Assembly: GCA_903924445.1 (NCBI GenBank)
Contig: CAIYBQ010000294.1
Span: 1 to 9,114, forward strand
DNA: 9,114 nucleotides
Direction of reading: 5' to 3'
Source: an uncultured Armatimonadota bacterium
GTDB taxonomy: Bacteria; Armatimonadota; Armatimonadia; Armatimonadales; Armatimonadaceae
A program made the position numbers and the translations under genes. Of this stretch, positions 1-5,478 are shown in pieces. Under the pieces are notes generated by a model that saw only the letters and a list, made by a program, of their open reading frames with translations, was not told the origin of the DNA and did no database searches. Each line of letters begins with the position of its first letter. Position 1 is the stretch's first letter.

Positions 1-758
1 GTGGATGGCTCTGGAATCGTATTCGATGGCCGGTTTCCACGTGGAAGCGTCACGCCAAGTGCCCACAGCCATGGGGATAACTTCTTCTTGGATGATTTTT
101 CTTCAGCGATAGGCCCAAGACCCAATGGCAGGATGTTGTACGGCGCTGGCTTGTACGGCGAATCAATCAGAATCGGGGGCTCGCCCGGCATCGGCAGGCT
201 CATCACCGTCGCAGCGCTTTGACTCTCAGGTAACGGACTGAGGACACTTGATGGATGACTGAGCTCCAGCTGGAAATCCTCCGAACCGCTGCCTTCACGT
301 GCCGGCATCGGAACAATCGGTAGCGTTGTCCCTAGTGGATTCGTACATTTCCACTTTAACCACGCCTTGCCATCCCGTGTCATCCAAACCTGCGACCCCG
401 CAGGCAACACCTGTCGAACCGGGTAAATATGTCCCGTTGCTGTCCGGCCGTAAGTGACAACCGCCTGTGCCTTTGAGAGCGGACGTAGGACCAGCGCATC
501 TTTGACAAATGCTGGAATCCGTTTTGCATCCACACCAAAATGCTTTGCATATGCATTCAGGAGCTTTGGATCCGCTTTGAGACGCCGAGCCAGGTCTGCT
601 GATGTCGTACTTGGCAGAGGCATAAACGCATCCCGGCCGCCCGGTGGCGGCGATGTAACCCTCAGTGCACGCTGCGCGCCGGTGGGGTCCGCCAGTACTG
701 CTCCTGCGCTAAACAGAGTCAGCAGCAGCAGGCCAGGGCACCGCATACGATCCATCAT
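1..758 (-). CDS. Exported proline-rich protein of unknown function, C-terminus outside window
   Basis: The reading frame stays open from an ATG at 758 to the window edge, giving 252 codons without a stop. The start overlaps the phosphorylase stop as ATGA; a second ATG follows directly at 755. The N-terminus (MMDRMRCPG, then a Leu-rich stretch ending AVLA-DP) is a good Sec signal peptide with a likely cut after the Ala at about residue 23. The mature part has a charged helical segment (about residues 53-95) and then a compact segment (about 95-145) containing YPVRQVLPAGSQVW and LKWKCTNPLG. After that comes a Pro/Ser-rich stretch with a KKK cluster near residue 225. The last visible residues are SNTIPEPS, which resembles the start of a PEP-CTERM sorting signal; the rest is cut off. 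The overlap implies co-translation with the upstream phosphorylase. I do not recognise the family. The frame and export signal are solid; the sorting signal is a guess. Confidence 0.75.
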   Translation of the reverse strand, partial: MMDRMRCPGLLLLTLFSAGAVLADPTGAQRALRVTSPPPGGRDAFMPLPSTTSADLARRLKADPKLLNAYAKHFGVDAKRIPAFVKDALVLRPLSKAQAVVTYGRTATGHIYPVRQVLPAGSQVWMTRDGKAWLKWKCTNPLGTTLPIVPMPAREGSGSEDFQLELSHPSSVLSPLPESQSAATVMSLPMPGEPPILIDSPYKPAPYNILPLGLGPIAEEKSSKKKLSPWLWALGVTLPRGNRPSNTIPEPS

Positions 759-2065
759 GATCGGCTCTCAACCACGATGGGCTTGACTACGACCGGGACA
801 TCGGAAATTTCAACGGCGTTCGCGAGCAAAACATCCACTGCATTCGCTGCTGCATCCGACACCGCATGTACCGTAAAGAGGACATCCCCCGCGGTAACAG
901 GCGCACCAACGTGGAAATGTGTCTCAATACCGACACGATGATCGATGGGGTCTGTTTTGATGGCACGGCCGCCACCGAGACGGACGACACAATCGCCGAC
1001 TGTGCGAGCGGGAATACGCTGGACAAATCCTGAGCGTTGCGCTGTGACCTGTCTGACCACAGGCGCGGATGGAAACAGCTGCGGGTTATCGAGGAAAAGC
1101 GTATCTCCGCCTTGTGCGGCTAGAATGGATTTGAACGCATCAAATGCGGCCCCGGATTGGAGCGCCGTTTGTACACGGCTGGCCGCTGTGGTCTCGGATA
1201 CGCTCTCAGCCAGAATCAATGCATTCGTCGCGAGTGCCACGCAGAGTGTGAAGAGTCGACTATCGGGTTTGGAAGAAGTCTCTGGGTTGAGCAGCTCCGT
1301 AACTTCGATGATCTCGAGGGAATTTCCAGCCATCCTGCCTAGAGGCTGGTCCATGTCCGTGATCAGGGCTTGAACCCGTTTGCCATGGAGATTTGCGATA
1401 CGGATGAGGCCATCCGCGAGGCCACGCGCCGCAGTAAGCTCTGGCATAAATGCGCCATCTCCAACTTTGACATCAAAGAGGAGGTTTCCAGCACCACCGG
1501 CTAGCTTTTTTGAGAGAATAGATGCAACGATTAAAGGTGTCGATTCGACCGTTGCAGTGACATCACGGAGCGCGTAAAGCGTGCCATCCGCGGGCGCGAG
1601 GGACTTACTTTGCCCAGCAAGCGCGCCGCCGACTTGCAGCGTCTGTTTCTGGAGTGTTTCACTGGAAAGCGTAACCGATATACCCGGAATGGCCTCAAGC
1701 TTGTCAAGGGTTCCACCGGTATGACCAAGGCCCCGCCCGCTCATTTTGCAAACATGTAGGCCGCATGCCACGAGAATCGGGACAACAATAAGGCTTGTTT
1801 TGTCACCGACGCCACCGGTCGAGTGCTTATCGATGACGGATAGCGGTTCATCCCACGCCAAGACCTCACCGGAGTGGGCCATTGCCGATGTCAGGTCAGC
1901 GGTTTCCTGATCGGACATCCCATTGAGGACGATGGCCATCAGGAGGGCGCTGGTCTGGTAATCCGGGATACTGGCAGCTGTGACACCATGGATGACAAAA
2001 GCGATTTCATCGGATGACAGGGCAAGCCCATCCCGCTTCTTTCTGATGATGTCAACCATGCGCAT
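755..2065 (-). CDS. pdp: Pyrimidine-nucleoside phosphorylase (thymidine/uridine phosphorylase)
   Basis: This is a 436-residue enzyme of the glycosyltransferase family 3 / thymidine phosphorylase class, the usual length. It splits thymidine, and probably uridine and deoxyuridine, with phosphate to give the base and (deoxy)ribose-1-phosphate in the cytosol, for salvage. The N-terminus MRMVDIIRKKRDG is typical of Pdp. The phosphate loop KHSTGGVGDKTS lies at 80-91. The family signature SGRGLGHTGGTLDKLE lies at 109-124. Pyrimidine-binding Arg167, Ser182 and Lys186 match the known Arg/Ser/Lys set. The residue two before the signature Ser is Lys107, as in the broad-specificity Bacillus-type enzyme, where E. 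coli DeoA has Met; this favours Pdp over a strict thymidine phosphorylase. No Shine-Dalgarno precedes ATG 2065; instead TATGCT sits six bases upstream. Its stop overlaps the next gene as ATGA. Confidence 0.95.
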   Translation of the reverse strand: MRMVDIIRKKRDGLALSSDEIAFVIHGVTAASIPDYQTSALLMAIVLNGMSDQETADLTSAMAHSGEVLAWDEPLSVIDKHSTGGVGDKTSLIVVPILVACGLHVCKMSGRGLGHTGGTLDKLEAIPGISVTLSSETLQKQTLQVGGALAGQSKSLAPADGTLYALRDVTATVESTPLIVASILSKKLAGGAGNLLFDVKVGDGAFMPELTAARGLADGLIRIANLHGKRVQALITDMDQPLGRMAGNSLEIIEVTELLNPETSSKPDSRLFTLCVALATNALILAESVSETTAASRVQTALQSGAAFDAFKSILAAQGGDTLFLDNPQLFPSAPVVRQVTAQRSGFVQRIPARTVGDCVVRLGGGRAIKTDPIDHRVGIETHFHVGAPVTAGDVLFTVHAVSDAAANAVDVLLANAVEISDVPVVVKPIVVESRS

Positions 2066-2071
2066 AACTTC

Positions 2072-2077
2072 AGCATA
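2072..2077 (-). promoter_or_regulatory. Candidate -10 box placing transcription start at the pdp ATG
   Basis: TATGCT is followed by exactly six bases and then ATG 2065. If its last base is -7, the transcript begins at the A of the start codon, so the message would be leaderless. A weak -35 (TTAAAC) lies 17 bases further up. No ribosome binding site is visible. Confidence 0.4.
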
Positions 2078-2183
2078 CCGATGAAATTCGGTGAGTTTAA
2101 AAGAAAACTACTGGAAACTAGTAGACCTGCGGATAGAAGAATATTCCAGATTGACCATTCGTTTTGTGTCTTGGTGAGCCATC

Positions 2184-2189
2184 TATAAT
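2184..2189 (+). promoter_or_regulatory. Isolated plus-strand TATAAT box
   Basis: A perfect -10 hexamer lies in non-coding DNA. The best -35 at 16 to 17 bases' distance (TTTTGT or GTTTTG) is poor. A transcript from about 2196 would run toward the repeat hairpins and then antisense to the rpoN 3' end. It may be chance. Confidence 0.2.
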
Positions 2190-2275
2190 GGATATCCTGT
2201 ACAGCAGTGCGGCTTTGTGTGTCGGATGGTGTTTATGGTCAGTCTTTGGATGACTAGATTTAGGGTTGGCCAGCT

Positions 2276-2301
2276 AAAAAGACCCCGGAGAGTATCCGGG
2301 G
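2276..2301 (-). terminator. Second, duplicated terminator behind rpoN
   Basis: The hairpin is identical to that at 2397-2415, but the tail after it is TC then only five T. It lies 114 bases further downstream and would act as a back-up stop for transcripts that read through the first, insulating pdp from rpoN. Confidence 0.7.
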
Positions 2302-2327
2302 TTTAGCTGTTTGAATGGAAAACAAAC
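2276..2327. repeat. 52-bp direct repeat, copy distal to rpoN
   Basis: This matches 2390-2441 at 51 of 52 positions; the difference is T at 2316 versus G at 2430. The copies are offset by 114 bases. The unit is an A-run, the terminator hairpin CCCCGGA-GAGTA-TCCGGGG, and a tail ending GGAAAACAAAC. Around this copy an outer arm pair also exists (CAGCTAAA 2271-2278 with TTTAGCTG 2302-2309). Confidence 0.95.
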
Positions 2328-2386
2328 TGGGTCTGGATTTCTGTGGATGTTTCCAGCAGAACGGCCTGAAAGATAGCTGCATAAAT

Positions 2387-2415
2387 AAAAAAAAGACCCC
2401 GGAGAGTATCCGGGG
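2387..2415 (-). terminator. Rho-independent terminator of rpoN, first
   Basis: On the minus strand a 7-bp GC-rich stem (TCCGGGG at 2409-2415 and CCCCGGA at 2397-2403 on the plus strand) with a 5-base loop is followed by TC and then eight T. It lies 35 bases after the rpoN stop. The stem and U-tract make it a strong terminator for minus-strand transcription; on the plus strand the tail is weak. Confidence 0.85.
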
Positions 2416-2441
2416 TTTAGCTGTTTGAAGGGAAAACAAAC
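2390..2441. repeat. 52-bp direct repeat, copy next to rpoN
   Basis: This is the partner of 2276-2327. It ends nine bases short of the rpoN stop codon, so the duplicated unit is the terminator region only and contains no rpoN coding sequence. Just two copies are present, so it is neither a CRISPR nor a longer array in this window. Confidence 0.95.
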
Positions 2442-2449
2442 AGATCGGT

Positions 2450-3859
2450 TTAAGCGCTCTTGCGCTTACGAAGTCGTGCGGGCAAAATCCGCTCTATCGA
2501 GCGATACTTCGCGACCGTCCGCCGTGCAAGGGGAAATCCCTGCTCGGTCAACAGCGCTGCAATATCTTCGTCTGAGTATGGGGCATTCGAATCCTCTGAT
2601 GCCAATAATTTTAACAGGGCTTCACGGACAGCCTCGGAATTTCCAAAGAAGGCTTCCATTGGCATCAGGTCGCCGCTTGGTAACATCGCCCACTTGTCTG
2701 CCACAGCGCGGCTGATAACAGATTCATCCAGCTCAAGCGCCTCCGACAGCGATTGACGTGTCAGTGGTCGTAGGAAGGTGCGGTTTTGCGTCTCAAGAAA
2801 ACCCTGCTGCTCTTCTGCAAGCAAAATCGCAATCGCCTTCAGCGTCTTACCGCGGCGCGCAACACCGGTCATGAATGCCTTAGCACGCTCTACGTGGTCC
2901 CGGACATAGCGCTTGGATGCTTCATCCTTGAGGTCGTTGTTCTGGTGCATCCCGACCCACTCATCGGAGACCTTGATGTCTTTCTCAAAGTCACGTGCGA
3001 GCTCGACCTGAATCCCGGCTTCGGTTCGGATAAACACGATGTCGGGCTTTACGGCCGGTGCAGATTCAGCACGACCGTGGTCTGGCCGAAAGCCGCTGGC
3101 AGGATAAGGAACAAGGGCCTTCCGGATAAACTCGATGCCTTTTGCATAGAGCTGCGGTGATATCCGCATCCGTGTACAAATCCGTTGCTCACGGTTACTG
3201 GTGAAGTCAATCCAGTGATCCTGCAGAATTTTGAGTGCCAGCTGTGAACCCTGTCCATCTGCAAGCAAGTGTTTGGCTTGCAGAATCAGCGATTCCTGTA
3301 AGTCACGAGCGCCGATGCCCGGAGGGTCCATCTGTTGAAGCGCTTCCAATGCCTCATTGGCATCTTCGTAATCACACCCGCTGGACATCACAACATCTGC
3401 GAGATCCGTATCGAGGTAGCCACGGTCATCGATATTGTCGATGAGATAGAGAAGCGTGTGGAGATTGAGCTCCGGGTACATCGCCTTGATGTCCGGAAGC
3501 TGTGAGCGGAGATGTTCTGAAAGCGAAACCTGTCCTGCGACCCTGTCAAAAGGGTCATCCAAACCATCGCCATCCTGGAGAGCTGACAGCTGAAGTGTTC
3601 GTGGACCGCTTTCTTTCAGCGCGGATGTCAATCCGGTGCCACCTACAGTTGACCCGTAGGAACCGAAAAGGCCATTGTGATCCCGAGCTTCCAGTGCAGG
3701 GTTTTCCCCGAGCTCACGCTCGATAGCGCCTTCAAGTTCGCGGTCAGACCACGACATGATTTCGCTAGCGAGAATTTGCCGCGGGTCTATACGCTGCGAC
3801 TGCTGCTGGGATTGATAGATTGAAGAGGATAACCGCATACCAAGGTGTATTCTTGGCAT
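2450..3859 (-). CDS. rpoN: RNA polymerase sigma-54 factor RpoN
   Basis: This is a 469-residue sigma-54, a normal length. It directs RNA polymerase to -24/-12 promoters and needs AAA+ enhancer-binding activators to open them. Region I is the Gln-rich N-terminus (about 8-57, ending IERELGENPALE). The acidic region II follows (about 58-110). The core-binding domain carries the hallmark MDPPGIGARDLQESL (177-191). The helix-turn-helix lies at about 366-390 (LDESVISRAVADKW) with the FF pair at 404-405. The RpoN box ARRTVAKYRS (445-454), which reads the -24 element, is intact. Two starts are possible, ATG 3859 and ATG 3838 (MRLSSSIYQ, where family homology begins). Neither has a Shine-Dalgarno, and both fall inside an inverted repeat. 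It lies 65 bases after ridA and ends in duplicated terminators. No sigma-54 activator gene is in the window. Confidence 0.96.
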   Translation of the reverse strand: MPRIHLGMRLSSSIYQSQQQSQRIDPRQILASEIMSWSDRELEGAIERELGENPALEARDHNGLFGSYGSTVGGTGLTSALKESGPRTLQLSALQDGDGLDDPFDRVAGQVSLSEHLRSQLPDIKAMYPELNLHTLLYLIDNIDDRGYLDTDLADVVMSSGCDYEDANEALEALQQMDPPGIGARDLQESLILQAKHLLADGQGSQLALKILQDHWIDFTSNREQRICTRMRISPQLYAKGIEFIRKALVPYPASGFRPDHGRAESAPAVKPDIVFIRTEAGIQVELARDFEKDIKVSDEWVGMHQNNDLKDEASKRYVRDHVERAKAFMTGVARRGKTLKAIAILLAEEQQGFLETQNRTFLRPLTRQSLSEALELDESVISRAVADKWAMLPSGDLMPMEAFFGNSEAVREALLKLLASEDSNAPYSDEDIAALLTEQGFPLARRTVAKYRSIERILPARLRKRKSA

Positions 3860-3864
3860 GCGGT
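3832..3864 (-). promoter_or_regulatory. 13-bp inverted repeat over the rpoN start codons
   Basis: The arms at 3832-3844 and 3852-3864 are complementary at 12 of 13 positions with a 7-base loop. In the rpoN mRNA the one mismatch is a G-U pair, so a 13-bp stem can form. ATG 3859 lies in the 5' arm and ATG 3838 in the 3' arm. It could be a translation-blocking hairpin or a protein operator; the sequence does not say which. Confidence 0.6.
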
Positions 3865-3892
3865 ACGGGCTACATCAGGGTTAATTTTGATA

Positions 3893-3910
3893 TTGGCACG
3901 GAGGTTGCAT
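3893..3910 (+). promoter_or_regulatory. Full-consensus sigma-54 (-24/-12) promoter, plus strand
   Basis: TTGGCACG-GAGG-TTGCAT fits YTGGCACG-N4-TTGCW at every defined position, with GG (3895-3896) and GC (3907-3908) separated by the required ten bases. It points away from rpoN and toward the ridA 3' end, so a transcript from about 3920 would be antisense to ridA. A small inverted repeat (GTTGC-ATAA-GCAAC, 3904-3917) overlaps the -12 element. No upstream activator site could be recognised. Confidence 0.6.
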
Positions 3911-3924
3911 AAGCAACGGGAAAT

Positions 3925-4308
3925 TTAGTCGAGGACTGCGATGGCTTCAATCTCGACTTGGGCTCCCAGAGGGAGTGCTGCGACTGCAAATGTCGAGCGG
4001 GCTGGGCGGATACCCGAGAAGTGTTTGCCGTAAATGCCATTAAACTCAGCAAATTTCGACATGTCCCCTGAAAGGAAGCAGGTTGTCTTCACGACATTAT
4101 CCAGCGTCCCACCAGCGGCTTCGAGGAGTGCGGACAGTCCTGCGATTGCGCCTTCGACCTGTTTGATGAAGTCTGTGTGCGGAGCACCCGTTTCGGGATC
4201 AATCCCGAGCTGGCCGCTGATATACAGTGTGTTGCCCACTTTTACAGCGGGGGTATACGGTGCACCGGCTGCTGGTCCAGCGCCAGTAAAGATAGGGGTC
4301 TTTTCCAT
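3925..4308 (-). CDS. ridA: RidA family enamine/imine deaminase
   Basis: This is a 127-residue protein of the YjgF/YER057c/UK114 (RidA) family, which hydrolyses reactive 2-aminoacrylate-type enamines and imines made by PLP enzymes; the family forms trimers in the cytosol. The order of conserved segments is complete: SGQLGIDPETG (31-41), the middle helix, and RPARSTFAVAALPLGA (101-116) ending in VEIEAIAV. Arg104 aligns with the substrate-carboxylate Arg (Arg105 in E. coli), so the protein should be active as an imine deaminase. A longer frame opens at 4365, but the 19 extra residues are unlike the family, and MEKTPIFTGAGP at 4308 is the normal N-terminus. No Shine-Dalgarno precedes 4308; TACAAT sits six bases upstream. 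rpoN follows after 65 bases. Confidence 0.95.
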   Translation of the reverse strand: MEKTPIFTGAGPAAGAPYTPAVKVGNTLYISGQLGIDPETGAPHTDFIKQVEGAIAGLSALLEAAGGTLDNVVKTTCFLSGDMSKFAEFNGIYGKHFSGIRPARSTFAVAALPLGAQVEIEAIAVLD

Positions 4309-4314
4309 GGAAAC

Positions 4315-4320
4315 ATTGTA
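4315..4320 (-). promoter_or_regulatory. Candidate -10 box placing transcription start at the ridA ATG
   Basis: TACAAT, one base off the TATAAT consensus, is followed by GTTTCC and ATG. The spacing puts +1 at the A of ATG 4308, which predicts a leaderless message. No good -35 is present at 16 to 18 bases. It supports 4308 rather than 4365 as the start, because 4365 lies upstream of this box. Confidence 0.5.
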
Positions 4321-4387
4321 TCTGCAAGTTTGGTGGATGCGTTGATGGGGGAGTCGATCGGCCATTTATGGCGATAAAGCAGTCAAA

Positions 4388-4403
4388 TGGGTGACCTCAC
4401 CCA
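4388..4403 (-). other. Short palindrome after the acyltransferase stop
   Basis: TGGGTGA-CC-TCACCCA begins four bases past the stop codon at 4408. In RNA it forms a stem of about six pairs. Only three T follow on the minus strand, so it would be a weak terminator or a 3'-end processing hairpin. The remaining 79 bases up to the ridA box hold one more small inverted repeat (GCCAT-TT-ATGGC, near 4360). Confidence 0.4.
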
Positions 4404-4407
4404 GTGA

Positions 4408-5400
4408 TTACTTGATTGTGCGCGACAATTCCCAGCGGGTCATTACGGCTTCTGCATCGATGTCATCGGGCCAGCGGGAGCGGTTTTTCTCTTCAAAGGC
4501 TGACTTGAAGCGGTTGTGCATCCAAAGATACTGGCCTGGACAGCGTCGTATTCCTTGTTCAAGCCCGATGTTGACTTCCCGGGTCAACCGAAGGAGCTCA
4601 CTCTCGCCTAGGGAACGGGCATCAGGCGCTGCGGTGATCTGATCACCAAGCCAAATACGATAGCGGTCATCGGGTTCCCGTGTGCAGAACAGAGGGATGA
4701 TAGGAGCACCGGTAGCCACAGCCAGCTTGGCTGGGCCCAGCACCGTCCCCGCGGGCATCCCGAAAAATGGAACAAAACAATCCCCACTATTTTGATCGGG
4801 GAGAATTCCTACGGAGCCACCATTACCGAGGGCCCGGAGGAGTGGGCGGAAGGCATTCCCTTTATTGACGACTTTATAGTTACAGCCAGCCCGTAGTTCA
4901 TCCACCAGGCCAGCGAACGCTGGGTCATCCGGTTCTCGGACAACAGCGGTAAAGTCATATTCACGGCAGCCAGCCCAGCGGGCAAAGAACTCGAAGTTAC
5001 CAAGGTGTGGGATGACTCCAATGACTCCTTTATTGAGCTGGATGAGGTCATTGATCGTCTCTTCTGTTCCCGGTTCGAGATCAGCAAGGCCGAGGACTTC
5101 CTCCTTGGTATAGACGGGTGCCTTCATGAACTCAAACATCATCGCTGCGAAGTGCTCAAAGCTCTCTTTGACAATTACTTCCCGTGCGGATTCGGCAAGC
5201 GTCGGGTAGGCGATAAATACATTACGGCGTGCATCCCGACGGCTCTTTGCAACGAGCTTATAGCCGGCCTGTCCCCATGATTTTCCGAGGCGGATGACTT
5301 GTTTTCTTGGTTTTGCCTGCAGCGACTTCATGGATGCATGTGCGACTTGCACGATGAAGCGTTGCCAGAGCAGGGATGATTTGGAGACGCCTTTAGCCAT
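4408..5400 (-). CDS. LpxL/HtrB-like lipid A (lysophospholipid-type) acyltransferase
   Basis: This is a 330-residue inner-membrane acyltransferase of the LpxL/HtrB/MsbB family, which transfers acyl chains onto lipid A precursors or related glycolipids. The catalytic HX4E motif is H132-LGNF-E137. The downstream block at about 200-237 (PDQNSGD, then FVPFFGMPAGTVLGPAKLA and TGAPIIPLF) is the family's substrate/acyl pocket region. The C-terminal YLWMHNRFK (291-299) is also diagnostic. The N-terminus is only weakly hydrophobic. A TTG at 5424 would extend the frame by eight residues, but it lies in the T-tract of the upstream terminator. ATG 5400 (MAKGVSKSS) is preferred, with TATACA six bases upstream and no Shine-Dalgarno. 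It stands alone between the ribosomal operon terminator and ridA. The exact acyl acceptor cannot be told from sequence. Confidence 0.88.
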   Translation of the reverse strand: MAKGVSKSSLLWQRFIVQVAHASMKSLQAKPRKQVIRLGKSWGQAGYKLVAKSRRDARRNVFIAYPTLAESAREVIVKESFEHFAAMMFEFMKAPVYTKEEVLGLADLEPGTEETINDLIQLNKGVIGVIPHLGNFEFFARWAGCREYDFTAVVREPDDPAFAGLVDELRAGCNYKVVNKGNAFRPLLRALGNGGSVGILPDQNSGDCFVPFFGMPAGTVLGPAKLAVATGAPIIPLFCTREPDDRYRIWLGDQITAAPDARSLGESELLRLTREVNIGLEQGIRRCPGQYLWMHNRFKSAFEEKNRSRWPDDIDAEAVMTRWELSRTIK

Positions 5401-5406
5401 GATGCT

Positions 5407-5412
5407 TGTATA
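5407..5412 (-). promoter_or_regulatory. Candidate -10 box placing transcription start at the acyltransferase ATG
   Basis: TATACA is followed by AGCATC and ATG 5400, the same six-base spacing as at ridA and pdp, so a leaderless transcript is predicted. It begins ten bases after the T-tract of the preceding terminator. No clear -35 is present. Confidence 0.4.
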
Positions 5413-5422
5413 CCATGCACAC

Positions 5423-5461
5423 AAAAAACAAACCCCTCCGGCGTGTTGCCGGAGGGGTTTG
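5423..5461 (-). terminator. Strong rho-independent terminator of the secE-rplA operon
   Basis: A perfect 13-bp stem (5429-5441 with 5449-5461) with a 7-base loop is followed on the minus strand by six T (5428-5423). It starts 17 bases after the rplA stop. This is the clearest terminator in the window and shows that the operon ends at rplA. Confidence 0.95.
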
Positions 5462-5478
5462 AAGCGATTCCGCTATGC

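Larger units (their letters stand above)
2066..2449. other. Non-coding interval between rpoN and pdp
   Basis: This interval of about 380 bases has no plausible gene on either strand. It holds, from the rpoN side, two copies of a 52-bp repeat with embedded terminators (2390-2441 and 2276-2327), a 62-base spacer between them, a perfect TATAAT on the plus strand at 2184-2189, and the pdp promoter region next to 2065. Most of 2078-2180 shows nothing I can name. Confidence 0.7.

Noticed and set aside
945..1373. 142-codon plus-strand frame opposite pdp
   Set aside because: It lies wholly within a well-matched pdp coding region and reads as a low-complexity shadow.
2066..2275. tRNA, SRP RNA or other known structural RNA in the non-coding interval
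   Set aside because: I saw no T-loop GTTCRA motif, no cloverleaf pairing, and no SRP or tmRNA hallmark.
2276..2441. CRISPR array
   Set aside because: There are only two 52-bp units, each containing a transcription terminator, with a single 62-base spacer and no cas gene.
4309..4365. 19-residue N-terminal extension of RidA from ATG 4365
   Set aside because: The family starts at MEKTPIFTG, and the TACAAT box at 4315-4320 puts the transcript start at 4308, so the extension would not be transcribed from that promoter.
5401..5424. TTG start at 5424 for the acyltransferase
   Set aside because: It overlaps the T-tract of the rplA terminator and lies upstream of the -10 box; ATG 5400 fits the family better.
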